Assembly (NCBI GenBank): GCA_947000775.1
Contig: CAMQGK010000638.1
Coordinates: 25,981,001-26,045,000, forward strand
Source: Pterois miles
Taxonomy: Eukaryota; Chordata; Actinopteri; Perciformes; Scorpaenidae
DNA length: 64,000 bases
Direction of reading: 5' to 3'
Shown one piece after another: positions 12,801 through 60,295 of the stretch. Under the pieces are notes generated by a model. It was not told where the DNA came from. It was given only the letters and a program-made list of their open reading frames with translations, and ran no database searches. Numbering within the stretch: the first letter of the stretch is position 1; every line of letters begins with the position of its first letter. A program made the position numbers and the translations under genes.

Positions 12801-15383
12801 TGGTGTCAGGGCCCCCTGACCTTCACATGCAAAATGTCACCTGAAGAGAGACGTACTAACTGAAAAGATGCAAAATGACCACAAAGAAACATCAAATGAC
12901 GACAGAGACAAAGCAGCTGCAAAGAGATGCTAAATGACTACAAAAAGAGGCAAAACAATGACAAAGACACACAAGAATACTACAAAGAGACACAAAACAA
13001 CTACATAGAGACACAAAGCAACTGCAAAGAGACACAAAATCACATCAAATGGACACAAAATGACCATAAAGAGAAACCAAAAGACCACGAAGATACACAA
13101 AAAGATGAAAAAGACCATAAAGAGGGAAAAATGACCACAGAGAGACACAGGAAGATCAGAAAGAGACACTAAAGGACTGAAAAGAGACACAAATCACCTC
13201 AAATAAATACAAGAATACTACAGAAACACAAAACAATTACATAGAAACTGTAAAGGAGTGCAAAGAGACAAAAAAGACTGCTAAGAGACTAAAAGAGACA
13301 CAAAGCAACTGCAAAGAGACACAAAATCACATCAAATAGAAACAAAAAGACCATAAAGAGACACAAAACTACAACACGATGCAACACCACCACAAAGTCT
13401 GAGTGTCTTGCTCCTATGTGCAGTGTGTACTGTATATGTGTAAGAGACACAACGATGTTGGGTCTGTCTGTGTCCAGGGGTCCACTCTCTCATAATCCAC
13501 CATGTATGAAGTGAATGAAAAGTACAATATTTCCTCTGAAATTTAGTGGAGAAAAAGTATAAATTCTTTTGAAATAGAAATACTCAAGTAGAGTTCCAGA
13601 AGCAGCTGTTGCTGCATTCAAATTTCACATTTTTTCAAAAGAGTATTTAGTTTGTCATCCTGTCTCTTCTTGTTTCGTATATGAGCGTTCAGTATTATTA
13701 CATATGCATACAGCGACAGAGTGTGGAGACCCCCAGCGTGGTGTGAAGGTCCAGCCGGCCAGCTCGCCCTCTCCTCCCTCCCCCATGACCACCAGGTCTG
13801 GGATGACCCTCAAACAACTGCAGGGACCAGGACCTCGGACCCGCCGCACCACTGCCATCCCTGGTGAGTAAATTATTGCACTTTATTATGTTAGAAAAAT
13901 TTAACTTTGACATCGGCAAGTGCTTTTGTTTCAGTTTCAGATATTAGCCTGTGTGGAGACTTTCATTACACACGATACAGTTGCTTGTTTCTTAACTTTT
14001 CATGGCTGCAGTGAAGCAGGAGTTTCATCTGGAGGAGGATAAATACTACACCGACGACGAGTATGTGGAGGAAGAAGAAGAGGAGGAGGAAGACGACGAT
14101 TCGTCGGTGGAGAGGAGGTCAAAGAAGAAGGGCCGAAGGCGAGCCAGCGGAGAGCCGAGGATGAAGATGAGGAGGATCTTCAGGATCACCCACGGGAGGG
14201 AGAGACAGAGAGGTGGGTACTATACTATGCTGTTCTATATCATACAATGCTATTCTATACTATACTATACTACTATAGAGTGCACTGTAGTAGTATCATT
14301 AAATACACTAATTCCTGCTGTAGTCAAACAAGTCGATTTAAGTAATAAAAACAAGCTCCAAAAGGATGATTCTGTTTAAGTCCATATTAATCCGCAGCCA
14401 CCAATGTTCCGGTACTCCACCCTTCATCTCCTCTCCCCCCTCCCTCCTCTTCCTCCCCAGTTAAAGACCCAGAGGGGGTCATGATTCGGTATAAGAAGAT
14501 CCTGACGACCTACCAGCGGGTGAGGAGCATGTCCCGAGCCTTCCAGATCCACGGAGTCGACCGAAACACCATGGCCTCCACCTCCCCCATCGCTGAGCTG
14601 CATCTGGTGGCTCCAGAGAAGGTCTGAGATTACATACGTAATATTACATGTAAATAAGTAAGTTACAAAGTTGGTATACAAAAGAAGCATTATTATTAAT
14701 ACATTATCTGGGCATGTTTCACACTAACTCTCGCTTAGTTATTTTACAAAAAGTGTAGGAATTTCCCCCACATTTTTCCATGTTCACTCACTCTCAGTCG
14801 TCATCAGCCTCTTATCCGGGGTCTGGTCGCAGGAGAGGCAGCTCCAGCAGGGGACCCTAAACTTCCCTTTCCCTGGCCACATTAACCAGCCGTGACTGGG
14901 GGATCCCGAGGCGTTCCCAGGCCAGTGTGGAGATATAATCTCTCCACCTAGTCCAGGGTCTTCTTCAGGGCCTCCTTCCAGCTGGTCATGCCTGGAATAC
15001 CTCCCTATGAAGGCTCCCAGGGGGCATCTTTACCAGATGCCCAGACCATCTCAACTGGCTCCTTTCAATGCAAAGGAGCAGCAGCTCTACTACGAGTCCC
15101 TCACGGATGGCTGAGCTTCACACCCTATCTCTAAGGGAGACGCCAGCCACCCTCCTGAGAAAACCCATTTCAGCCACTTTACCCCAGGATCTAGTTTTGT
15201 CATGGCTCAGTTCTGCTGTTCCTCCAGGTGGCGGAGGTCGGGGAGTTTGAAGCGTCGAAGGAGAAGCTTTTGGATTACGCCCGGCGGTGCTACAAGACCA
15301 TGGACGAGCAGACGCACGCCAAGGTCCAGACCATGAAGAAGACCCACAAGCTGCTGCCAATCTCCTACCGCTTCAGAAACTAA
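9832..15383 (+). CDS. ccdc106: Coiled-coil domain-containing protein 106 (ccdc106), seven coding exons
   Basis: Exons: 9832-9871, 10939-11082, 12130-12321, 13714-13863, 14012-14212, 14461-14621, 15228-15383; all introns are GT-AG and the frame is kept throughout (347 aa). Residues about 81-120 form a coiled coil (LYVTLEKNAWLQKRIEELEE followed by ERNFLRCQLDRFI), the family's most conserved block. An acidic run (about 183-206) and a basic, nuclear-signal-like run (RRSKKKGRRR) follow. The C-terminal domain (about 243-347) includes VKDPEGVMIRYKKIL, MSRAF, VDRNT, PIAELHLVAPEK and a terminal LLPISYRFRN. Human CCDC106, reported to bind p53 and promote its loss, is about 280 aa; this protein is longer in its N-terminal and acidic regions. 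The exon 4 acceptor is ambiguous: 13714 or 13720 both keep frame and differ by two codons. Introns hold a tandem repeat (exon 3-4) and a LINE fragment (exon 6-7). Whether this is the a or b teleost paralogue cannot be told here. Confidence 0.93.
12740..13480. repeat. Degenerate 'acaaagagac' tandem repeat within a dispersed element
   Basis: About 12,840-13,375 is an irregular array of short units such as 'acaaagagacacaaaacaac', 'tgaccac' and 'aaagagac'. It is flanked by non-repetitive shoulders ('cctactgggcacag', 'tcagggccccctgac' on the left; 'ccaggggtccactctc' on the right). Repetition opens frames on both strands (Lys/Gln/Asn-rich on plus, Phe/Val/Leu-rich on minus), which I regard as artefacts. 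It lies in ccdc106 intron 3. Confidence 0.8.
14800..15215 (-). mobile_element. Non-LTR retrotransposon (LINE) 3' fragment in ccdc106 intron 6
   Basis: This matches the LINE tail at 33,340-33,970 over most of its length: 'cttatccggggtc', 'ccagcaggggaccc', 'gggggatcccgaggcgttcc', 'caggccagtgtggagatata', 'ctaagggagacgccagccac', 'gaaaacccatttc'. On the minus strand it encodes the damaged end of a reverse transcriptase ORF, with frameshifts. Similarity seems to continue to about 15,215, only a dozen bases before exon 7 (15,228). Confidence 0.85.
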
Positions 15384-16126
15384 CTGACCAACAGGAGAGA
15401 CAAGGAGGAGAGGCCGGACGAGACGGGAGGTATATTTTTATTTTTTGTTTTGAACATTTATTTTTCATTGCCTTACAGGAAGAAGAAAAGTATAACTAAG
15501 TGATGAGTAAGTAATGTGAGGATGAGAGGATTAGATGCCAAATTACAGGATTCATTTATTTTGAAAATATGCACATGCTGCTTAAGTGAATATTTGTGAT
15601 TTTTCTTTGTATTTATTGTGCAGCTGTTATGAAGGGAAGGATTTTTGTTCTGTGGTTGAATGCAGTTGTATTGAAGATTTTCATTGTGACTTTTTCTTTA
15701 CCTCAGAAATTAGTAGAACATTACATTAACTAAAAGACACTGTATGTTGTGACTGAAATGTCCTTGAAAAGTTTAATTTCAAAGCACACTGACTGATTTT
15801 TGATTGCAAACATACTGTATTACAGAGCAGGAATGAAAGGTATCAGTGAGTATTTTGTTTTGGGAGTATTTACATTTACTAACACGAGGCCTTCACCTTT
15901 TGTTTTCTATCAAAAGAGAGATGCATATTTATTTGCTTTATATTCAGTTTTGACACATTGCATTTTGTAGTGTATGAATTATTTTGTTAAATATGTACAT
16001 TATTATGTATTGCTGACAAAGCATATTTGTGTGTTTATGTATCTGGCGCCTAAGTTATATTTTTAATTTGAGTTGGCCAGATGGGCAACCTGATGTTGTA
16101 GTTTAGAAAGTTTGAAATGTGAAGAA

Positions 16127-16132
16127 AATAAA
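16127..16132 (+). terminator. Candidate poly(A) signal for ccdc106
   Basis: AATAAA about 745 bp past the ccdc106 stop codon, in unique AT-rich sequence. It implies a 3' UTR of roughly 0.77 kb. Confidence 0.5.
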
Positions 16133-18549
16133 ATGACTGAGATTTTTCTTTTACAATCAGGACAAAACTCATGAAGTATGTAAATTAAAGTTTGAATTCA
16201 GCCTTTTGAGTCCAGCATTCAAATAAGCATATGAGAAACAATCATACCATTACCACCTTACACTGAACTCCATTGTAAACATCAAGCACTGAAGCACTTT
16301 GAGTGGTTGGAAGACGAGAAAAGCACTGTATAAATGCAAGTCCATGTACCATTCATTAACAGCAACAGTATTCTGAGCACAGATTTTACATATTGCGTAT
16401 TCATTCATGATCCAGATCTGAAGACATAAATGAGACTGACAGATTTTACTGAAAAGACCTTTTTTGAGGAAACTACAGACATAACAAGCAGAAGCAATAA
16501 CAATTAGAGCTAAAGAACAATGAAAACACAGCTCTATGTTTGTCAAACAGAGGCAACTATGAACACCATCGATCTTCCACATTACAATTATAAAACATAA
16601 CTTTTACACTGTAATACTGGTGTGTACCAGTGGTGTAGACCACTTGTTTTCAAAGTGGGGTCCTTGATGTGAAAACCTTTGAGAACCACTGCTGTGGACT
16701 GCTAGTTTTCAGCATGTACTGTACTTTATAGCTGATTGCATCACCCTCTGGTGGAATAAAGGAGTAATGCATAGATAAACTCGTGTGATGGATGGTCTTT
16801 GACAGTATGACTGGGACCAGAAACGGTTTTAGCTTTATTAACGCCAAGTTCAAAACACTACAGTCAGTTACCAAGATGTATTTTCATAAATCAGTGCAGG
16901 AGACATGAACCAGACAAACCTTTTTATATGGTGAAGACAATGGAGTCGAAGCACTGCTGGGTGCTGTTTGGATCATGAAACTTCCACATATACTGATCTC
17001 GTGAAAAAATAATAATATTTATATTACTTTTGGACAAGTCTGAATGTCTTACATGAAACATTGGGAAAACTTTTTAAGAAATGTAGTTTAATTAAGTGCA
17101 TTTCAAATAGAAATGTGTGTGGACACCACTGACCAAATAGTTTTTGTGTAATCGCCATGTGTCCTCATACTTCTGGCCATGCGTTTTTAATAATGCTGTT
17201 GAGCTATGTCTTACAATGCATTTGAAATATTTTAGAAATGAAGCTTTATGAATATAAATGTATTAACACAGATGTTATTTTAATTGCAAAATACAATGCA
17301 TTTATATTCCTTTCTGTACATTGCAGGTCAACACTTGACACCTTTATGATACAGACACATCAATATTCTTTCACGTAATTACCCACAAAATCAAGATGAA
17401 TGAAGGTTTCAGAGCCTCTAATTCAGAGCAGCATGGAGAGCATGAGCTGCAGTGACTACAGAGGTCAGTAGAGAAACTGTCAGCACAGTGAAGCCTTTAA
17501 ATTCAGATCAATAACTGGCTGTTTTCATCAATCACAGTAACATCCACCTGACAGCCAAAGCACACAGGTCAACTGTAACGATGTGAACTTCATGAATCAT
17601 AATGGGGGTCAGTGACTGAAGGTTCAAAACCAAAACAGTCCATTATGATGCTTATTTTCCTAAATGATTCAATTATGTCTCAACATGGGAATAATGAAAC
17701 ATCACAGTGTTGCTGACAATGCATTTCTGTTGGCATAAGGCCCAGGAGTTAAAGTCAAAGGTCACTGGAAGCTTGTCCATTCATCCATTCATTATAGGAA
17801 GTCTGATTTATATTCAAACGATAACACAACTAAGGTTCAAATAAAAAGAAACACATTAAAATCAGATCATAAAAAACAAGGCGCAAAAAAAGTAATGTGC
17901 AAATAAATATAACTTCATACAGGATTTTAAGAAATTGACTCATTCAAGTAAAACCTGTTGGTCTGTCAGGAGAAAAATACTGTACATGGTAAACTATGAT
18001 AAATATTGATCTCCCAGCAATTACTTAATGGTAACTTCTGGTTTAAGACAGCTGATTTTCATGTTTGTTTTTATAACCTTGATTTAAACAGTGAAGGCCC
18101 TTGAAAACAAGCTCTCTTTGACAAGGACACCCTGATTACAGTACAATAGAAACACGCACAGACCATTGCAGTAGATATCAACAAATTATGCAACATAAGG
18201 GACAAAAACTCATGCATTCACACTGCTCTATGTCAGTCAGAAGGGATTTAGACTGATTAGTTTGTCTAATTTTGAAAGCTAATATCTAGTTAATAATATC
18301 ATCACAACAGAACACTCATACATAAATATTGCTTTGCAAAATAATTTTAAGAAAGGTTTAAAAAACGGTCACTACAACTATTATTTCATTTTTTGTTTTT
18401 TATTATTTTTCATTTTTATTTATTTTTTTACTCTCTTTACTTGTATATTCTTTAATGGTATTTTGAATTGAGTTCGTCGCCGTAATTATTACATATTAAT
18501 AAAGTTTGCTTTAAAAAAAACTCAGTTTACCCTTTAACCTTTCCAAAGA
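16133..18549. other. Intergenic spacer between ccdc106 and cnot3
   Basis: No gene recognised. A small dispersed-repeat scrap lies at about 16,640-16,700 ('caaagtggggtcc...gagaaccactgctg'). Possible Tc1-like end remnants ('gtgtggacacc', 'cttctggccat') occur near 17,115-17,195. The remainder is AT-rich. Confidence 0.5.
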
Positions 18550-18857
18550 GTCCAATCAGAGCGGGAGTTATCCCGGAAGTAGTAAAACCAGCCTGTCATG
18601 ACAGACAGCGGGCTTTGACGAATAGGAGTACGGGAGTGGCCACAGTGGACCAATCACAGGTAACGTAGGCGGGACTTTTGTCCAGCAGGGCATCGGAGGA
18701 GGAGGTGTTCCTGGTAGCCATCTTGGATGTGCGGAGTGATTGTTTAGCGAGAAGAATTGGCATTTTATTTTTAGAAAAATAGCCTTTATACTGAATCGTT
18801 GAAGATTTGCCGGAGCGGGGCGACTGAGGAAAGACACCGCAACTCGGAAAAATCCAG
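18550..18857 (+). promoter_or_regulatory. cnot3: cnot3 promoter and noncoding exon 1
   Basis: The region contains two CCAAT motifs (about 18,551 and 18,650), an ETS-like cccggaag (about 18,572) and a YY1-like gccatcttgg at 18,717-18,726. This combination is typical of TATA-less housekeeping promoters. A donor at aaatccag|gtaaat ends noncoding exon 1 at 18857. The start is probably near the YY1-like site, which would leave an exon of roughly 130-140 bp. A tiny open frame (18,727-18,747, six codons) would then be in the 5' UTR. Confidence 0.65.
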
Positions 18858-19869
18858 GTAAATTGGTCGCAGACTCAAAGGTGATGCATTTATGTGCCTT
18901 TCCCCCCCTTTCTCTCTTTGCCTCTCTCCCCTCTCCAAATTGTGTCTCCCACATCAAATAGCGCAGCCGGTGGCAAGCTGCAGCTCTCCACACTGACAAC
19001 ACATCAACTTGTGTGTTTGCTGGTTAAAACGGAAAGGTACAACTTCCTCAGCCGAGCCGCGGTTTGTAAACTTTAGTTTGTTTTGAAGTGTATGTAACGT
19101 TACTCGGATGTTGGTACTCACCGAGGCTGCTGCTGGCACTAATGATGCCCGCATTGTTTATAAACATCCCGGGCCAACAAAATGTTTGTCCCCCGGTCCG
19201 AGAACAAGGTTTGGTTGTTCGGTTTACCAAGCGCCAACACCGGTCTACTTTTTACATTTAACTAAAAAATGCTCAGTCAATAAAAGTGTCTTCAGTTGGT
19301 CCAAACTCAACTGGCCAGTGTGAAGGCAGAATACGGGGCCCGTGTGTCCAGATGTGTGCACCTGTCTGGAAAAGTAATGCTAAAGCTAATTTACACTTTG
19401 TTTTCTTTCTGTTAAAAGTATTCAACCTGCAATGGAAAACTAGCATATGCAGATGTGCTCTGTGTCAGACTTTTAATTACACAAGTGTGTCTTAGTTTCA
19501 AATTTTAGTTTATTGCTCAAAATATAGTTAAGCTGACATAATGTGTCTTAAGGACCGGGGTATTAAGTTAATTAATCATAAGACAAGCCAGACATAATCA
19601 AGACATACCTGAAATATCTAGAGTATGGGTACAGTCAAAAAATAGTTTAGGCCGAGATTTTAATAGGTTTTATCGAGGTCGAGTATTTAAAGTTAATAAT
19701 CAATAGTGCAATACATTCCTTAATCATATATTGCGTTATTGTCGATCTCATTGATACCAGTATCACATTAGGGTGGGTTATATAAACAATTTAGTCTATC
19801 TTAATGTATATTGGGAATCTTTTATCTTTATTTGATGACAACAGTAGAGAGGTGACAGGAAAATGAAGG

Positions 19870-20080
19870 ACAAGAGAGGCATAATAATAATATTAATGGT
19901 ACGCTTTATTGATACAGCAACCTTTCATACTATACAGGAGCTGTAGCTCAAAGTGCTTTGCAGCAAAGTGAAGAAACAAGAGATCAAATAAAAACTGCAA
20001 ATACCAAAAATTTACAAACATCCCCGGCCAGATTCAAACTGGAGATGTTGCAGCACATTGATAAGATCATAATTAGCGAG
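19870..20080. repeat. Dispersed repeat scrap in cnot3 intron 1
   Basis: The stretch 'ctttattgatacagcaacct' to 'gctcaaagtgctttgcagca' resembles a common teleost interspersed repeat (inference from recall; there is no second copy in this window). The rest of intron 1 (18,858-21,499) shows no recognisable exon. Confidence 0.35.
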
Positions 20081-21510
20081 TGTTTTAACACCATACTGCG
20101 GGGGAAAAAAACATGTTTTTCAAGAAATAACTCCATGTCTAAAACTGCGGCATCTTACAAAACAGTACTGCTGTGTCCACATATTTTTTCTTATTGTTGT
20201 TTGTCAAGACAGCAATCTATGATAGATGCCACACTTTGCAAGTTGCATTTCAGAAAATTAAACCATCACAACAAAAACAAACTATCACATAAAATTACTG
20301 TTATTTTCTTGTCAGGACACCCAGATATGAAGATTAGATACTGGATTGTCATTTAATAAATATCTTATCTCCCAAAAAAATAGTGTTTTTATTGGGAGAT
20401 GTGCTTATATTAGTAGCTGTAGTCTTCTGCACACATTTGCTTGTTTTGGTAATTTAAAGCAAGCAAAATAAAATGTGAAATTAAATTTATGCATATACGG
20501 GAACGTTTTCAAGGACATGAAGGTCTGCATGTAGGAATGTATGCTTTATATTTTGTTGCACGCTCTAGTGAAGTCCTTAAGACTATATATCACTGATTAA
20601 ATGTGAAGAGAGACTTAAGTTTCACTTCTGGATTCATCAAGTACTATCTGAAAAGCTCTTAAAGCTTTGATGCCTCATGCTTGAAGCCCTTTTGTAAAGT
20701 GTAGTATGCCATGGAAGTATGTCCATAAAAAAACACTGTTTTCATACCTTTCCTACCTGCATTTCATTTCATGGCCCAGTTTGTTATTTGATGATACATC
20801 TTGTGCTAGTCAAACATATATCTCATTGAGATATTATCTGCAGCCACACCAGAGTTTGAATGCAGAAAAGGATTTACCAGCAGTTATCGTCAGGTTTTGG
20901 TGTAAATCCCTTCAAATCAACTGTGGAAAATGCATATGATCTACTACTATGATCTATCTGAAGCATGTTATTATACCTGGGCAGTGGGAATATGGCATAA
21001 ATGCAACAAGCTCAATCTTGTTCTCTGGTATTGTTGAAGAACATTTTAGAAAAATGTAGATATGATCAGCTGATGTTTCATTACAACACTTGAAGTGACT
21101 CCTTAAATACACAGAATGTCATGAATTAATGAAATAAGTATAAAAGTACCCACAGGAGGGTATGTTTCTTTTAGTTACAGTTGATTCCTGTGAGGATGTT
21201 TTTCAGGATAAAGGTCAAGTTCAGTTGCAGAGCTGCACCTCTATCACCAGGGATTCAGTGTGTTTATAAAGACACTGAAGCAGGGCAACTATTTCATAAT
21301 AAGGAAGAAAAAAAAAACATTTTCCCTGTATGTCCCACCTCTTTCCCATCTTTCCATCAGTCTCTGTTTGTCCTCGGTGCACAACTTTTTATTGTTACAC
21401 GCTTGTGTATCAGCAGTATTTATTAATGTGTGCTGTCCCATTTTAATTAAACCAATAAATCCATAAATAAACATTTTTTTCACTTTTGTTTTTTTGCAGT
21501 GAAAGAAGGC

Positions 21511-21528
21511 ATGAAGACATCATCCTAG
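21511..21528 (+). promoter_or_regulatory. Upstream open reading frame in cnot3 exon 2
   Basis: A five-codon frame (MKTSS, stop TAG) begins 11 bases into exon 2 and ends nine bases before the cnot3 start codon. Such a short uORF close to the main start could dampen translation or allow reinitiation. Its ATG context (ggcatga) is weaker than that of the main start (agtcatgg). Seen directly; the effect is inference. Confidence 0.6.
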
Positions 21529-21537
21529 TCATCAGTC

Positions 21538-56695
<35,158 letters not shown>

Positions 56696-57399
56696 CCTGC
56701 GGCGAGACGAACACAGACGAACGGCCAGCTGAGGAGATGAGAGAGGGACAGACGGATGAAGAACAAACACATGAAGAAGGGTGCTCCGCCTGCTGACATT
56801 CCTGGATTTGACCTCAGCTTGTTGGGAAGACGTTCGCGTCGGAGGGGGGGCGAGCGGGCTAGCAAAGGCACCTTTGCAGCCACTCCGTCCCTCTGGTTCT
56901 CCAACCCTGCCTCATCATCCTCACCCCAGCAGTGATTACTCCTCCCACCCTGTCATCCCTCCTCTTCCTCTTCCTCTTCCTCCATCCTTCCATCATCAGG
57001 TCTTTTATTTCCATCTTTTCCTGAACTGGAAAAAAACAACAAGGCTCTGGTTTGTTTTGGCAGAAAAGACACAAACAAATCACACCTTATAATCAGACTA
57101 TCATGTGCTTTTTCCGTCTGTGTTATCTTCTTATGTTGGCTTTAAAATGTTAGCTTATATTAGCCCCTTTAAGAACCAAAGATAATTGGTTAATGACACA
57201 GTACAGCCTCAGTCCCCCCTCTAAACAGACTCCTCAACCACACACTCTAAATCAGTGTTGTACATCCTGCACGAATAAGGAGGCGATCGGGAGGTGTGAA
57301 CTGACTCGAGATCAGCCACAGGAACTTAATGACCCATAACGTCTAGGTTCTACCTTGTTTTTCACTGTATTATACAAACCAACATGCTTTAGATATACA

Positions 57400-57455
57400 C
57401 TCAGCGGCCAGTTTATTAGGTAAACCCAGCTAATAAACCGGCAGCTGAGTGCATG
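57400..57455. mobile_element. Miniature palindromic transposon remnant
   Basis: cactcagcggccagtttatt...aataaaccggcagctgagtg: two arms of about 22 bp around a 10-bp centre. The sequence matches the terminal repeat of a widespread Tc1/mariner-like MITE that I recognise from fish. Confidence 0.75.
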
Positions 57456-57981
57456 TTACTGAAAAAGTGATACCACCAAACCTTAGTTAAACATCATTTT
57501 TATGCAGTATATAATTTTGTCAGTGGCGCTAACATGAACTTTTGTTTTGCATTAATTTATATTTGGTGACTTTTAAAAAGTCTGTAGCATTGAATTGATA
57601 GAGTAGCTCCATCCACAGTAGCAGGTCCAGACCGGCTCCGGTCTCGCTCGGTCTCTGCTTCGTTCAAAAAATGTGAGTCAACAATCATTTCAAACTTTCA
57701 AATAGCTCGCTGCTGGAAACATGACTTTAAAAATACCAACGCTACCCAAAGATGCTGGGAAATTAAGTTAATGGACTCTCGAGGCTACAAAAGAGCTGAA
57801 CGTCCCTAAACCTGCACATCTAAGCATGCGAGCCTCCATTATTAATTGTAGTGTTTGCTGTGTTCCTTTCCCTCGAGAGTACCTCAACTTGGATTTAGTA
57901 CCACCTCCTGAGCCGTACAGAAATTTAGCTTCAGGAGCTCACCCCACAAAGCCGTGAGTGGGGAGCACAACTGAAACAAAC

Positions 57982-58722
57982 GAATAGTTCGGGTGTTTTG
58001 AAGTGGGGTCTGTATGTGATTCTTATCCATAGTGAGTAGTGTATTACCAACAGTAGATGACGGGCGGCACACAGCTGTGGACGTGGGCAGCAAAACATAT
58101 TTCAGAAACCTATGAAAGAGCTCTCCTTCGAAAATTATTATCAGTTGAAGTGGTCGCTATATTTAGAATATTTTCACCACTTTACTTTGCTGTGAGACAG
58201 CTGTACTGTCTGTGTTTCCAACAGGGAACCCAAGCTGTAGTCTGTGTATAACAACCAGACTGCATTGTGAAAAAAAACAGTAAATTTACTTCACAGGCCA
58301 CAGACGTTTCTGGTCTAACGCTGCCTCGATCGGTTAGTTTGTGTTGTTGTGTGACTTTGGTTAGTTCGGCTTCACTAAAGTCACACAATAACACAAACAA
58401 ACTAACCGATCAAGGCAGCGGTAGACCAGCAACCCCAGTGTTCGGCGAGGTAAAATTACAGTTTCAGTGAGTCTGGTGGCTTTGGCGAGAGCACAGATGG
58501 ATACAGCGGCTTTAGTTCCCTGTTTGAAAGAGCTGTCTGACGGCAAGGTAAAGCAATGAAAATATCGTAAATACACTTAAACTGATATTGATTTTTTTAG
58601 GTGTCTAAATAAGTTTTCTGCTGGCATTGTCTACAGCAGCGCTGTCAGTCTTCTACTGTAGGTAATACACTGACTGTGGATAAGCACCTCATGCAACCCC
58701 ACTTCAAAACACCTGAGCTATC
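57982..58722. mobile_element. Foldback (inverted-repeat) element, copy 2
   Basis: The ends 'gaatagttcgggtgttttga' with 'agtggggtctgtatg' and 'tgcaaccccacttcaaaaca' with 'cctgagctatcc' are inverted versions of each other and match the element at 39,201-39,712. The interior is different and longer, with a strong internal hairpin at 58,319-58,420. It lies in the putative cnot3 3' UTR. Confidence 0.75.
58319..58420. repeat. Near-perfect long hairpin
   Basis: Arms of about 40-44 bp (58,319-58,358 and 58,377-58,420), one starting cgctgcctcgatcggttagt and the other ending ctaaccgatcaaggcagcg, are separated by 18 bp. They differ by a single 4-base insertion and about two substitutions. Confidence 0.9.
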
Positions 58723-59579
58723 CTTTACTTTAAGTTACGGGTCATTAAGTTCTTGTGTTGTTGTCTTTTGTAAGTTTCATCTCCTAACACATCGTCCACG
58801 AACTGAATGAGGTTTTGTGCGAGACTCAGGTCAATAAAGGATCAACCTTGCTCTCTGACGTCCCCGTTGGCTGGTAAATGTGAAGTGTTGGTAGCTTAAT
58901 GAGGACTTGTAGAGCTTCATCACTTCAGCACTGATGAGCGGTACAACCAGTAAGCTCAGTGGCTCAGTGACTCCACCAGACTAGCGACACATCCGTCTGT
59001 TCACCAAGGTGGAGGATAAACACCACCACCACCAGCAGCCAAATGTGGGTAAACGTTGGTCGTAGGTGGCACCGCAGTCCTCTTGTTGTATTCTTGTGGA
59101 GTGGTAAAAGTGGCTGGTTCATTTTGTTGCGGTGTAAAAATATCCCGCCCTGCCTCCTCCCATTGAGCCACGGTGGAGGAGTGTGACAACACAGCCGGAG
59201 AGGTGTTGGTAGTAACTGCCTTTTACCTGGTGGGCAGTGTTATGTCACAACACTTTGAGAGGGAAGGGATCGTACTTCGGAAAATTAGAGTTTTGTTTGG
59301 AAATCTGCATTTGGCCCCCGAGCTTTCACAAGCCTGTGTGGGTCAGCTTGTTTCTTTAAATTTAAAGGTCAGTTCACCTTCCTTACATTGCTGTTTTTTT
59401 TCTAGTAGTGTCTAGTCATACTTTTGGTTTTATTTGTTCATGGTTTGAGGTGTTTCAGGGATTTCTGCTTCCACTCTGAACAGCATGGAGGTCAGTTTAG
59501 GATATAATTGCTTTCTTGGTAAGCGAGGTCGATGAGAGGATCAATACCACTCTCATGTCTGCACGTTCAGTCTGAAGCT

Positions 59580-60295
59580 CCAGTCAGTTAGCTTAGCATT
59601 AAGACTGGAAACAGGGTGAAACAGCTAGCTATATATCGTTGTTTAATACTGTGTAGAAACAAGAACTTGAGGGTTTTGTGTCGGACTGTTTCTTGTGAAA
59701 TTTCCCCGCGCATAACTGTAAAGTCACAAATAATTGTTTTTACATTTTTTTAAACAAACATGATTTCCTGTTTCGAGCTTTTGTTGCGGTATCGACCTTC
59801 TCCTCTAACAGCCCAGAAACACCACCCCAGTAGCGATGACGTAGGCTGACTGCAGAGTCGCCTCAGGTCGCCGCCTTCTTGGCCAGAAAGTTGAACTCAA
59901 ACAGCCGACGGCCAGTTGCCGCGTACATCCTGCCTCTGCGTGAGATGAAATAACGCTCTACACCAGCAGGCGTCGGTAGTCTGTAGTAGTCATTCAGTCA
60001 TTTTCACACCACTCTCACTCACCACTTGAAGAAAAATGAGAAGAGCCTCCTGTGGACTTAACTTGTCGCTTTCCTGGCGTTTGTTTCTCTTCTCGTGCAC
60101 TGATTTGTCAAATTGATTTCTCTCAACAACGAGCTCCACAAAAACCTCAGACACAGACTAGAGATGCACCGCAAAAACCTGCCCGATAGACGCTCACCGG
60201 CGGCCCCAAACTATTCGTCGGCTCGGTGCGTCGGTGCCTCTCTCTGCAAGAAAGCAAATAAAGGCAGTTCCCAAAATGTTGAACTATTCCTTTAA
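59580..60295. repeat. Probable dispersed repeat in cnot3 3' region
   Basis: 'gttagcttagcattaagact' with 'ggaaacagggtgaaacagct' and the terminal 'aatgttgaactattccttta' are phrases I know from a common percomorph repeat. There is no second copy in the window, so the call relies on recall. Confidence 0.4.

Noticed and set aside
12927..13190. Lys/Gln/Asn-rich (+) and Phe/Val/Leu-rich (-) frames
   Set aside because: Product of the degenerate acaaagagac tandem array.
14002..14379. 125-codon plus-strand frame with an acidic stretch
   Set aside because: This is ccdc106 exon 5 (14,012-14,212) read through its donor into the intron; not a separate gene.
16250..16582. 110-codon minus-strand frame rich in Cys/Leu
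   Set aside because: No start context, splice sites or recognised domain; AT-rich intergenic DNA.
18568..19002. 144-codon minus-strand frame opposite the cnot3 promoter
   Set aside because: Lies over the GC-rich promoter and exon 1; low-complexity Pro/Arg composition and no homology recognised.
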